From: an uncultured beta proteobacterium
Lineage (GTDB): Bacteria > Pseudomonadota > Gammaproteobacteria > Burkholderiales > Burkholderiaceae_B
Direction: 5' to 3'
DNA length: 11,698 nucleotides
Assembly: GCA_903929925.1 (NCBI GenBank)
Contig: CAIYWO010000136.1
Location: 1-11,698 of the forward strand
Below the pieces are notes generated by a model that was given only the letters and a program-made list of their open reading frames with translations, was not told the DNA's origin and made no database searches. A program made the translations under genes and the position numbers. Positions 1-7,244 of this stretch are shown here, piece after piece (the first letter of the stretch is position 1; each line of letters opens with the position of its first letter).

Positions 1-122
1 AGCGGTGCAGTGACCATAAAAATCACAAGTAGTACCAACATCACATCGATGTATGGCACGACGTTGATTTCGTTCTTCAGGCGTCGGCCTGGGCGCCCTG
101 AGCTCGAGCGAACGGAGGACAT
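1..122 (-). CDS. tolR: TolR, Tol-Pal system protein (5' part only, cut by window edge)
   Basis: Reading the minus strand from an ATG at 122-120 gives 40 residues that match the start of TolR: a short basic, serine-rich cytoplasmic tail, then KNEINVVPYIDVMLVLLVIF, the beginning of the single transmembrane helix. Asp26 corresponds to the conserved membrane aspartate used for proton-driven energy transduction in the TolR/ExbD family. TolR normally sits in the inner membrane with TolQ and TolA and powers outer-membrane constriction during division. The ATG shares its A with the tolQ stop codon (TAATG), so translation is probably coupled to tolQ. The periplasmic domain lies beyond the left edge, so nothing can be said about whether the gene is intact. 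Confidence 0.93.
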   Translation of the reverse strand, partial: MSSVRSSSGRPGRRLKNEINVVPYIDVMLVLLVIFMVTAP

Positions 123-802
123 TAGCGCACCTGTCGTTGCAAGATGTTCAAGAACTCATCGACAAAGGTCTCAAAGCGGATCGACAGGCGATCAATGTCG
201 TGGGTGTAGCGGTTGTAAGCAACAACGGCTGGAATTGCTGCGAAGAGACCGATAGCCGTGGCAATCAGGGCCTCGGCAATACCCGGGGCGACGGAAGCGA
301 GAGTGGCTTGTTGTACGTTTGCGAGACCAACAAAGGCGTGCATGATGCCCCAAACCGTACCGAGCAATCCGATATAAGGGCTGACCGAGCCTGCGGAGGC
401 TAAGAAGTTTAGGTGCGATTCGAGTTCATCCATTTCACGCTGGAACGCTGCACGCATTGCGCGACGGGCACCATCAAGGCTGGCAGTGCTTTCGGCGCCA
501 GCGCCTGCACGACGTCCCTTGAGGAACTCGGTCATGCCGGAGTCAAAAATGCGCGCCAAGGCCCCTTGTTCGGCGCGGCGGGTGGAGATGGATTGGTGTA
601 GCAAGGCCAAGTCGCCGCCCGACCAGAAATCGTCTTCGAAGCGGCGTGTTTGTATCAATGCCTTTTTAATGGTGGAGCGTTTGGCAAAAATAAATGTCCA
701 CGAGGCGATCGAGATGACAATGAGCATCAACATGATGAACTGAACGGGAATACTGGCGTTCAGCACCAGTGAGAGCATTGACATATCTGAAGTTGTTGGC
801 AT
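122..802 (-). CDS. tolQ: TolQ, Tol-Pal system proton-channel subunit
   Basis: The 226-residue product belongs to the MotA/ExbB/TolQ family and is close to the usual TolQ length (about 230). It has an N-terminal membrane helix at about residues 18-40, a long charged cytoplasmic stretch, and two C-terminal helices. The first of these carries SPYIGLLGTVWGIMHAF and the second GIAEALIATAIGLFAAIPAV, both typical of the family's proton-channel helices. With TolR it forms the inner-membrane motor that energises TolA. I chose the ATG at 802-800, with a GGGA-type ribosome site about seven bases upstream; an in-frame GTG lies immediately before it at 805-803. The start is next to the ybgC stop and the stop overlaps the tolR start, as expected for one polycistronic message. 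Confidence 0.95.
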   Translation of the reverse strand: MPTTSDMSMLSLVLNASIPVQFIMLMLIVISIASWTFIFAKRSTIKKALIQTRRFEDDFWSGGDLALLHQSISTRRAEQGALARIFDSGMTEFLKGRRAGAGAESTASLDGARRAMRAAFQREMDELESHLNFLASAGSVSPYIGLLGTVWGIMHAFVGLANVQQATLASVAPGIAEALIATAIGLFAAIPAVVAYNRYTHDIDRLSIRFETFVDEFLNILQRQVR

Positions 803-805
803 CAC

Positions 806-1213
806 TTAGTCCCGAGTAATTGCAGCAAATTTTGTGTGAATCGATTCCGGAATCGCAGCGACTCGCATGTTAACTGTTTCTACACAGCAAACTTGGATGT
901 TCCCTTGAGTCAAGAGTTCCCCTTGTCTACGAATCGATTGCCTGAAGTGTAACGAAGCACGGCCGAGTCGTGTCACTTCGGTTTCAATTTGTAGCAAATC
1001 GTCGAGCCTGGCTGGTAAAAGATACTTGATATCAAGCTTGGTGACCATAAACATGCGCTGTGCAGTGCGTGCTAGCTCAAGCTGATTCACTCCTAGGGCG
1101 CGTAGCCATTCCGTGCGACCGCGTTCCATGAACTTGAGGTAGTTGGCGTAAAACACGACGCCACCCATATCCGTGTCCTCGTAGTACACACGCACATCAA
1201 AGCAGTGTTGCAT
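806..1213 (-). CDS. ybgC: YbgC, acyl-CoA thioesterase of the Tol-Pal operon
   Basis: The 135-residue product is a single hot-dog-fold thioesterase of the YbgC/4-hydroxybenzoyl-CoA thioesterase family. The family signature is at the N-terminus: VYYEDTDMGGVVFYANYLKF, residues 9-28. Asp15 is equivalent to the catalytic aspartate of E. coli YbgC. The family hydrolyses acyl-CoA thioesters in the cytoplasm and is linked to phospholipid metabolism; its exact role in Tol-Pal function is not settled. The start is the ATG at 1213-1211, whose first base is the last base of the proS stop codon (TGATG); a TTG directly upstream is less likely. The order ybgC-tolQ-tolR is the standard order of the Tol-Pal operon. 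Confidence 0.93.
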   Translation of the reverse strand: MQHCFDVRVYYEDTDMGGVVFYANYLKFMERGRTEWLRALGVNQLELARTAQRMFMVTKLDIKYLLPARLDDLLQIETEVTRLGRASLHFRQSIRRQGELLTQGNIQVCCVETVNMRVAAIPESIHTKFAAITRD

Positions 1214-2946
1214 CAATAGGTCTCAAGCAATGCAAGCGTTTGGGCGCAGCTGTCCGACAACGGGATACGGGCGGCCTCGGTTTGTTTACGGCCAAGCAGC
1301 TCGATCACGCCGTCGTTGAGCCCACGCTCGCCAATGGTGATGCGTACGGGCGGGCCAATCAACTCCCATTCCGCAAACATAATGCCAGGGCGTAGGTCGC
1401 GGTCATCCAGGATAACGTCCACACCCTTGGCCTTCAGTTCGGCGTAAAGTGCCTCGGCAGCGTCACGTACCGCCTGGCTTTTGCCCCAGCCCACGGCACA
1501 GATTGCAACTTCAAAGGGGGCGATTGCACGAGGCCACACGATGCCTTTGGCGTCGTGGTTTTGTTCGATGGCTGCGCCAACAATACGCGTGACGCCAATG
1601 CCATAGCAACCCATTTCCATGAGCGCTGGCTTGCCACTTTCGTCGAGGAAGGTGGCTTTCAATGCCTCTGAATATTTGGTGCCTAGGTAAAAAACATGAC
1701 CAACTTCGATGCCACGTTGAATCGCCAGAGTGCCTTTGCCGTCAGGGGCCTGGTCCCCTTCCACCACATTACGCAGGTCCGTGATGAGGTCCGGTTCCGG
1801 CAGATCACGCGTCCAATTGACGCCGGTGAGGTGGAAGTCCTCTTGGTTGGCGCCACAAATGAAGTCGTGCATGTTTGCGACGGTTAAGTCGGCAATCACT
1901 TTGACGGGCTTGGCCATTTTTACTGGTCCGAGGTAGCCTGGCTTGCAGCCGAAGTGCTCAACAATCTCCCCTTCGGTCGCAAAGCGAAAGCCTTTATTCA
2001 GGCCAGGAACTTTACCCGCTTTGATTTCATTGAGCTCGTGGTCGCCGCGCAACAGCAGGAGCCAGACCTGCGCAGGGCCTTTTTCTGGATCGGTGGCCAG
2101 CACGATGGATTTCACTGTCTGAGCGAGCGCAACCCCTAGGAGTTCGGCGACCGCCTCGCATTTGGCGGCTCCTGGCGTGGGCGTTAAGGCCAGGGGAGCT
2201 GAAGCAGCTTGACGCTGAGTCATCAGGCACGGCGCTGGCGCTAGTTCAATATTGGCAGCGTAATTTGAGGCGGGGTCATACACAATCAGATCTTCGCCAA
2301 TATCGGCAATCACTTGAAACTCATGGCTCTGCGATCCGCCGATCGAGCCCGTGTCAGCCGAGACAGCTCTGAAGGTCAAGCCCAGGCGCGAAAAAATCTT
2401 CATGTACGCGTCGAACATGGTTTGATAACTTCTTTGTGCGCTGGCAACGTCGCGGTCGAACGAGTAGGCGTCCTTCATCGTAAATTCGCGGCCGCGCATC
2501 ACACCGAAGCGTGGGCGTCGCTCGTCGCGAAATTTTGTTTGGATGTGATAGAAGTTGACTGGAAGTTGACGCCAGCTCTGGATCTCGTTGCGGGCGATGT
2601 CGGTGATGACCTCTTCTGAGGTGGGCTGCAAAACGAAGTCGCGGCCATGACGATCTTTCATGCGCAACAGCTCGGGCCCGTATTGCTCCCAACGCCCTGA
2701 TTCCATCCACAGTTCAGCTGGCTGCACCACGGGCATCAGTAACTCAAGGGCGCCTGCCGCATCCATCTCCTGGCGGATGATATGTTCGACTTTGCGGATC
2801 ACTCTCAAGCCTAGTGGCATGTAGTTGTAGATGCCGCCGGCGAGCTTGCGGATCATGCCCGAGCGCATCATCAGCCGATGGCTTGTGATCTCTGCATCGT
2901 TTGGGGCTTCTTTGAGGGTGGTGATATGAAAGGCTGAGGCGCGCAT
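1213..2946 (-). CDS. proS: Prolyl-tRNA synthetase
   Basis: This gene encodes the cytoplasmic class II enzyme that charges tRNA-Pro. The 577-residue product has the bacterial-type layout: an N-terminal catalytic core with LAGGIYNYMPLG (residues 35-46) and PTSEEV (108-113), motif 2 from FRDERRPRFG to the KDAYSF segment (139-163), a large inserted domain of the YbaK-like editing type (about 220-400), motif 3 around GCYGIGVTR, and a C-terminal anticodon-binding domain. I set the start at the ATG at 2946-2944 because MRASAFHITTLKEAP is the usual N-terminus. An upstream ATG at 3006 would add 20 residues unlike the family. The Shine-Dalgarno match at the chosen start is weak. It is divergent from rppH and directly coupled to ybgC downstream. 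Confidence 0.96.
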   Translation of the reverse strand: MRASAFHITTLKEAPNDAEITSHRLMMRSGMIRKLAGGIYNYMPLGLRVIRKVEHIIRQEMDAAGALELLMPVVQPAELWMESGRWEQYGPELLRMKDRHGRDFVLQPTSEEVITDIARNEIQSWRQLPVNFYHIQTKFRDERRPRFGVMRGREFTMKDAYSFDRDVASAQRSYQTMFDAYMKIFSRLGLTFRAVSADTGSIGGSQSHEFQVIADIGEDLIVYDPASNYAANIELAPAPCLMTQRQAASAPLALTPTPGAAKCEAVAELLGVALAQTVKSIVLATDPEKGPAQVWLLLLRGDHELNEIKAGKVPGLNKGFRFATEGEIVEHFGCKPGYLGPVKMAKPVKVIADLTVANMHDFICGANQEDFHLTGVNWTRDLPEPDLITDLRNVVEGDQAPDGKGTLAIQRGIEVGHVFYLGTKYSEALKATFLDESGKPALMEMGCYGIGVTRIVGAAIEQNHDAKGIVWPRAIAPFEVAICAVGWGKSQAVRDAAEALYAELKAKGVDVILDDRDLRPGIMFAEWELIGPPVRITIGERGLNDGVIELLGRKQTEAARIPLSDSCAQTLALLETY

Positions 2947-3032
2947 GGGGGACCGATAAATTTTATTGGGGCAAAATTGCCGACAGGTACGTATAATCAA
3001 ATGCAATTGTATTGAATTCGTTGGGAGTGGCC
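2947..3032. promoter_or_regulatory. Divergent proS/rppH promoter region
   Basis: These 86 bases separate the two divergent starts, so both promoters should lie here or just inside a gene. A perfect TATAAT is present on the plus strand at 2992-2997, about 35 bases before the rppH ATG, but no good -35 hexamer sits 16-18 bases upstream. The rppH ribosome site GGGAG is at 3023-3027. For proS I see only AT-rich -10-like stretches and cannot name a promoter with confidence. Confidence 0.4.
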
Positions 3033-3566
3033 ATGCTTGATCGCGAAGGCTACCGTCCTAATGTAGGAATCATCCTCGTTAATCAAAAAAACGAGGTCTT
3101 CTGGGGTAAGCGCATTCGGGAACATGCTTGGCAGTTCCCCCAGGGTGGCATCAAGCAGGGCGAGAGTCCGGTGCAGGCCATGTTTCGCGAACTTCACGAG
3201 GAGGTCGGTTTAAAGCCCGACCATGTCCGAATTTTGGGACGCACACGTGAGTGGTTGCGCTATGACGTGCCGGATACCTTTATCCGACGCGAGTCGCGGG
3301 GGCATTATCGAGGGCAAAAACAGATCTGGTTTTTGCTGCGAATGCTTGGGCGCGACCATGATGTTCAATTGCGTGCAACCCCCCATCCTGAGTTTGACGC
3401 TTGGCGTTGGAGCCACTACTGGGTCCCGCTGGACGATGTCATAGAATTCAAACGAGATGTCTATACGCTTGCACTCAATGAGTTGGCCACGTTGATTTTT
3501 AAACGGGGGCAAGATGTACGCCCAGAGGTTGAGGGCTTGGCCTTAGAAACAAAAACGGCGCTTTGA
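3033..3566 (+). CDS. rppH: RNA pyrophosphohydrolase (Nudix family)
   Basis: The 177-residue product is a Nudix hydrolase of the RppH/NudH type. RppH removes pyrophosphate from the 5' triphosphate end of mRNAs and so opens them to RNase E decay. The protein begins MLDREGYRPNVGIIL, typical of RppH, and has WQFPQGGI followed by a complete Nudix box at residues 38-60. The key residues are G38, E44, R52, E53, E56, E57 and G59, of which the glutamates bind divalent metal. The length matches E. coli RppH (176). I chose the ATG at 3033 because it gives the family N-terminus and has GGGAG five bases upstream; an upstream in-frame start at 3012 is less likely. It is divergent from proS, and its stop codon lies inside the loop region of a terminator hairpin. 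Confidence 0.95.
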   Translation: MLDREGYRPNVGIILVNQKNEVFWGKRIREHAWQFPQGGIKQGESPVQAMFRELHEEVGLKPDHVRILGRTREWLRYDVPDTFIRRESRGHYRGQKQIWFLLRMLGRDHDVQLRATPHPEFDAWRWSHYWVPLDDVIEFKRDVYTLALNELATLIFKRGQDVRPEVEGLALETKTAL

Positions 3567-3578
3567 AGCACCGTTTTT
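3551..3578. terminator. Bidirectional intrinsic terminator between rppH and the dehydrogenase gene
   Basis: AAAAACGG at 3551-3558 pairs with CCGTTTTT at 3571-3578, with a further GCT/AGC pairing inside. The A-run on one side and T-run on the other make it a terminator for both strands. It overlaps the rppH stop codon (3564-3566) and lies just past the end of the converging gene that stops at 3600. Confidence 0.75.
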
Positions 3579-3599
3579 CTTGATAATCAACTGACTGGC

Positions 3600-4502
3600 T
3601 TACCGGAGTCGCTTTAGCAAGCTCGAGGTATCCCAGCGATTACCGCCCATCTTTTGAACGTCTGCGTAAAACTGATCCACTAAGGCAGTAACAGGGAGGC
3701 GTGCGCCATTACGACGAGCCTCGTCCATTGCCAAGTTAAGATCCTTGCGCATCCAGTCAACCGCGAAACCAAAGTCGAACTTATCGTCCACCATGGTACT
3801 GCCGCGGTTTTCCATCTGCCAGCTCTGGGCAGCTCCTTTGCTGATGACGTCCAGGACTTGTTTCATATCCAAACCGGCAGCTTCGCCAAAGGCGACACCC
3901 TCGGCTAAACCTTGCACGACGCCTGCGATACAGATCTGGTTCACCATTTTGGCGAGCTGACCTGCACCCACTGGACCCACGAGTGTGACAGCCCGCGCCA
4001 TCGTTGCGATGACATCGCGCACCGCAGCGAACTCTGCAGCATCACCGCCGCACATGACAGTCAACATACCGTTGATTGCACCAGCCTGCCCACCAGAAAC
4101 CGGGGCATCAATGAAGCGCACCGATTTCTGTTGAGCGAGAGCATGCAATTCGCGCGCCACAGACGCAGAAGCCGTGGTGTGGTCAACGTAAGTCGCACCC
4201 GCCTGCATACCGGCAAACGCACCGTTTTCACCTAACACGACGCTACGTAGATCATCATCGTTACCGACGCACGAAAACACAATTTCAGCGCCTGAGGCAG
4301 CTTCGCATGGTGTCGCGCAAGCACGACCACCAAACTCAGCGACCCAAGCCTGCGCTTTTTGTGCGTTCCGGTTGTAGACCGTAACGTGGTGTCCTGCCAT
4401 GGCCAGGTGGCCGGCCATCGGCAGACCCATCACCCCTAGGCCCAGAAAAGCGACTTTGCGGGGGGATGAGGGTTCGTACGTTTTACTGTTAATGCTAGGC
4501 AT
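3600..4502 (-). CDS. NAD(P)-dependent beta-hydroxyacid dehydrogenase (3-hydroxyisobutyrate dehydrogenase / tartronate semialdehyde reductase family)
   Basis: The 300-residue product has the full architecture of the beta-hydroxyacid dehydrogenase family. An N-terminal Rossmann fold carries GLGVMG (residues 21-26), the substrate-binding loop is DAPVSGGQAGA (132-142), and the catalytic lysine is K185 in GQLAKMVNQ. The C-terminal half is the all-helical domain. Members oxidise or reduce short beta-hydroxy acids such as 3-hydroxyisobutyrate, tartronate semialdehyde or related compounds; the substrate cannot be assigned from sequence alone. About 15 extra residues precede the Rossmann fold. The gene starts two bases after the tctA stop, with a GAAGAG-like ribosome site inside the tctA end, so it is almost certainly cotranscribed with the transporter. 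I infer that it may act on what the transporter imports or on a breakdown product of it. Confidence 0.9.
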   Translation of the reverse strand: MPSINSKTYEPSSPRKVAFLGLGVMGLPMAGHLAMAGHHVTVYNRNAQKAQAWVAEFGGRACATPCEAASGAEIVFSCVGNDDDLRSVVLGENGAFAGMQAGATYVDHTTASASVARELHALAQQKSVRFIDAPVSGGQAGAINGMLTVMCGGDAAEFAAVRDVIATMARAVTLVGPVGAGQLAKMVNQICIAGVVQGLAEGVAFGEAAGLDMKQVLDVISKGAAQSWQMENRGSTMVDDKFDFGFAVDWMRKDLNLAMDEARRNGARLPVTALVDQFYADVQKMGGNRWDTSSLLKRLR

Positions 4503-4504
4503 GC

Positions 4505-6007
4505 TTACTCTTCAACAAAAGCTTCTTCGCGCTTGGCTTTGATCGAAGGCAAGGCCACGATCACAACCAGCAGGGCTGCAACACCTAGTAGTGAGGCAGA
4601 TAGTGGACGATCCAGGAAGGTCATGAAGTTACCGCGTGATAAGAGCAGGGCGCGACGGAAGTTTTCTTCCATCAGTGGACCTAGCACCAAACCAAGCAAT
4701 AGTGGCGCGCCTTCGCATTTCAGCTTAGACCAGAAGTAGCCAATGATGCCGAAAATAACTGTCACGACAATATCGAACGTGTTGTAGCTCAGCGAATACA
4801 CGCCAATCGTACAAAACACCAAGATAGCTGGGAACAAGATGCGGTAAGGCACTTTCAAGAGCTTCACCCAGATCCCGATCAGGGGCAGGTTCAGCACGAT
4901 CAGCATCAAGTTACCAATCCACATCGAGGCAATCAAACCCCAGAATAGCTGTGGGTGACTTGTCATCACCTGGGGACCAGGCTGAATGTTGTGGATCGTC
5001 ATTGCACCGACCATCAACGCCATCACGGCGTTACTAGGAATACCTAGTGTCAGCAACGGGATGAACGATGTCTGTGCGCCAGCGTTGTTCGCGGCTTCAG
5101 GACCAGCCAAACCAGCTGGGTGCCCTTTACCGAAACGCTCAGGGTTCTTCGAGAGCTTCTTTTCTACCGTGTACGAAGCAAACGATGACAGCACAGCGCC
5201 GCCGCCAGGCAAAATGCCAAGCAAGGAGCCAATTGCTGTGCCACGTACAACTGCAGGCCACGACTCTTGGAACTCTTGCTTGTTTGGATAGAGCGAGCCG
5301 ATCTTGGCATCGAGTTCAACCCGATTCTCTTTGAGTTCCAGGTTGGTCATGATTTCGGCAAAACCGAACACGCCCATCGCAACGATCGCAAAGCCCACGC
5401 CATCTTGCAGTTCTGGGATACCGAAGTCAAAACGAGCAACGCCCGAGTTCACGTCTGTACCAACCATACCCAACAGCAGGCCCAACAGAATCATACAAAT
5501 TGCCTTGAGCAACGAGCCCGAAGCCAGCACCACGGCACCAACCAAGCCAAGAACCATCAAGGAAAAGTATTCGGCAGGGCCAAACTTGAACGCCAGCTCT
5601 GCGAGCGGAGGTGCAAATGCGGCGATCAGCATTGTTGCAACCGATCCGGCAAAGAAGGAGCCCATGCCGGCAATTGCAAGCGCCGCACCGGCGCGACCGT
5701 TCTTGGCCATCGCGTGACCATCAAGCACGGTCACAACAGAGGATGTTTCTCCTGGTAGGTTCACCAGAATGGCTGTCGTCGAACCGCCGTACTGCGTGCC
5801 GTAGTAAATACCGGCCAACATAATCAGGCCAGCAATCGGTGGCAGAACATAAGTGATGGGCAGCAGCATCGCGATAGTCGGAACCGGGCCAAGACCTGGA
5901 AGAACGCCCACCAGCGTGCCGAGCAAACAGCCGACTAGTGCGTATGTCAGGTTTTCGGGTGTGAACGCCACACCGAAACCAATCATTAGGTTGTTAAGTA
6001 ATTCCAT
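4505..6007 (-). CDS. tctA: Tripartite tricarboxylate transporter, large membrane subunit (TctA family)
   Basis: The 500-residue, strongly hydrophobic protein matches TctA in length and motifs: GTLVGVLPGLGP near residues 30-41 and YYGTQYGGSTTAIL near 68-81, followed by LPGE. TctA has about a dozen membrane helices and forms the translocation pathway of TTT transporters, which are secondary carriers that use a periplasmic binding protein (TctC) and a small membrane protein (TctB) to import tricarboxylates or other carboxylates. The start is the ATG at 6007-6005. Its AAGGAG ribosome site overlaps the tctB stop codon (TAAGGAG), indicating coupled translation. No tctC lies in the window, so the substrate is open; the symbol denotes the family, not citrate specificity. 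Confidence 0.92.
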   Translation of the reverse strand: MELLNNLMIGFGVAFTPENLTYALVGCLLGTLVGVLPGLGPVPTIAMLLPITYVLPPIAGLIMLAGIYYGTQYGGSTTAILVNLPGETSSVVTVLDGHAMAKNGRAGAALAIAGMGSFFAGSVATMLIAAFAPPLAELAFKFGPAEYFSLMVLGLVGAVVLASGSLLKAICMILLGLLLGMVGTDVNSGVARFDFGIPELQDGVGFAIVAMGVFGFAEIMTNLELKENRVELDAKIGSLYPNKQEFQESWPAVVRGTAIGSLLGILPGGGAVLSSFASYTVEKKLSKNPERFGKGHPAGLAGPEAANNAGAQTSFIPLLTLGIPSNAVMALMVGAMTIHNIQPGPQVMTSHPQLFWGLIASMWIGNLMLIVLNLPLIGIWVKLLKVPYRILFPAILVFCTIGVYSLSYNTFDIVVTVIFGIIGYFWSKLKCEGAPLLLGLVLGPLMEENFRRALLLSRGNFMTFLDRPLSASLLGVAALLVVIVALPSIKAKREEAFVEE

Positions 6008-6020
6008 GAACAGGTGCTCC

Positions 6021-6485
6021 TTAGTTCATACCGAGAAAGGCGGGCCAAATGGGGAATACCAGCTTGAGGCCTTTCACAAAGGCAGCCCAGCACATCACTG
6101 TCAAACACACAGCGTTGATGATGGTGGTTTTCCAGTCATGATCGTGACCTGCGGTACTGCTAATCAGCACGACTGCCATGATGGACAGTAACAAGCCAAG
6201 TGGGCGGAGCATCACGGCAAACGCTAAGACAGACACGCAGATGATGGCGAGAATTTTGAAATCGAACTTAGCGATTTCGGTTTTCTCAGCCTTTTTGCGC
6301 ATGGAGTTGAGTACAACAACTCCACCCAAGGCCGCCATGATGATCCCTAGCCAAAACGGGAAGTAGCCTGGTCCCATTCGGGCGGCGGTACCCATTGAGT
6401 AACTGGTGGATTGCCAGGCGAATGCTAGACCGAGGACGATGAACATCACCCCCGACCAGAAATCCTGTTTATTTCTAAGCTGCAT
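6021..6485 (-). CDS. tctB: Tripartite tricarboxylate transporter, small membrane subunit (TctB family)
   Basis: The 154-residue product has the TctB pattern: a short N-terminal tail, a first membrane helix at about residues 11-25, the conserved RMGPGYFP motif at 36-43, a second helix at about 44-60, and two further helical hairpin segments in the C-terminal half (four helices in all). TctB pairs with TctA in the inner membrane. I chose the ATG at 6485-6483 because the family N-terminus begins just there and an AAGGAG ribosome site lies upstream. The reading frame stays open to 6683, but the extra 66 residues are not family-like. It is the first gene of the tctB-tctA-dehydrogenase operon; 13 bases separate its stop from tctA. 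Confidence 0.88.
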   Translation of the reverse strand: MQLRNKQDFWSGVMFIVLGLAFAWQSTSYSMGTAARMGPGYFPFWLGIIMAALGGVVVLNSMRKKAEKTEIAKFDFKILAIICVSVLAFAVMLRPLGLLLSIMAVVLISSTAGHDHDWKTTIINAVCLTVMCWAAFVKGLKLVFPIWPAFLGMN

Positions 6486-6860
6486 GGTAAGTAGCTCCTT
6501 GACTGCGCTGCTAGTAATTATTTTGTTGAAACGATGGGCGCGCGTGACGCACATTAAACCCACTAGCCGCCCGATTAACTTTTTATGCGCTTGGCTAGTA
6601 CGGAGTGCATGGTAATGGAGTGCACACGCAAAGCAAACCAAAAAAGACGGTTTCTTCGATGGGGTTTTCCCTAGAAGACACACTTAAATTGCCCCCTTGT
6701 CGGGAAAAAGCGTCAGATTTGTGTGTATCGTCCGACTCACGCCAAAGTGACTTGTTTTTTTTAGTTCGGTAGCATAGTTTTCTGAACGCTAGCTTACATT
6801 TTTAAGTCGTTTTGTCAGATTCCGATTTTGAGATTGGCAAATTTGCTTTACGATAGCGAC
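6486..6860. promoter_or_regulatory. Divergent intergenic region between tctB and the zapB-like gene
   Basis: This 375-base stretch has no convincing gene. It must hold the promoters of the minus-strand tctB operon and the plus-strand zapB-like/zapA/6S group. On the tctB side there are short direct and inverted repeats: ACTAGCC at 6562-6568 facing GGCTAGT at 6593-6599, and GGAGTGCA twice at 6602-6624. The zapB side is AT-rich, with a T-run at 6755-6762. A TTGTTT at 6752 with CATAGT at 6773 is a poor promoter match. I cannot place either transcription start with confidence. Confidence 0.4.
6602..6624. repeat. Short tandem-phase direct repeat, possible operator
   Basis: GGAGTGCA occurs at 6602-6609 and again at 6617-6624, a 15-base period with the spacer TGGTAAT. 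It lies 117-139 bases upstream of the tctB start. Repeated short boxes in such a position are often regulator sites, but the regulator is unknown and chance cannot be excluded. Confidence 0.4.
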
Positions 6861-7244
6861 ATGCTTGACGACCTCGATCACTTATCCACGCGCTTAGCGA
6901 AGCTTGTTGCTCTTACGCAGCAGCTTGCGGCCGACCAAAAATCCCTTCAGTCCCAGCTAACGCAGGTACAGGCTGAGCGTGACGCCTTGAAAGCGAAGCT
7001 CGATCTGGAGGGGAGTGAGGCGAAGGCGCTGCACAAAAAAGTAGACACATTTGCGAGTGAAAGAGCCTCGTTGCAAGGGTCGCTCGATTTATTCAAACAA
7101 GAGCACACCTCATTGCAGGCGCAATTGCAATCGCGTGACCTAGAGGTCAACACGTTGCGCGAGGCGACTGTACAGGCCCGTCAACGCATTGAGGCTGTGC
7201 TTGAGCGCTTACCAGGCGCCCCACAACCCGAGGAGCCACGGTAA
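6861..7244 (+). CDS. ZapB-like coiled-coil protein, probable cell-division accessory factor
   Basis: The 127-residue product is almost wholly predicted coiled coil: heptad-like spacing of leucines with abundant Gln, Glu, Lys and Ala from about residue 5 to 115, then a proline-rich tail. The N-terminus MLDDLDHLSTRLAKLVALT resembles the small ZapB-like proteins encoded directly upstream of zapA in many proteobacteria. This one is longer than the usual 65-100 residues, apparently by added heptads. The role in Z-ring organisation is inferred from this position and from the coiled coil, not from catalytic motifs. I chose the ATG at 6861; an in-frame TTG at 6828 would add 11 residues. No clear ribosome site precedes the ATG. 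The stop overlaps the zapA start (TAATG). Confidence 0.75.
   Translation: MLDDLDHLSTRLAKLVALTQQLAADQKSLQSQLTQVQAERDALKAKLDLEGSEAKALHKKVDTFASERASLQGSLDLFKQEHTSLQAQLQSRDLEVNTLREATVQARQRIEAVLERLPGAPQPEEPR

Noticed and set aside
2947..3006. Extension of proS by 20 residues to an ATG at 3006
   Set aside because: The family N-terminus begins at the ATG at 2946 and the extension would consume most of the divergent promoter region.
5267..5758. 163-codon open frame antisense to tctA
   Set aside because: It lies wholly within tctA, has low-complexity Gln/His/Arg-rich content and no recognisable domain; it is a shadow frame.
6486..6683. Extension of tctB to an upstream ATG (66 more residues)
   Set aside because: The added residues are basic and unlike any TctB N-terminus, whereas the ATG at 6485 has an AAGGAG site and the family start.
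6731..6762. Possible terminator with an eight-T run before the zapB-like gene
   Set aside because: The preceding stem is only about four base pairs with mismatches beyond, and there is no gene or small RNA ending here that I can support.
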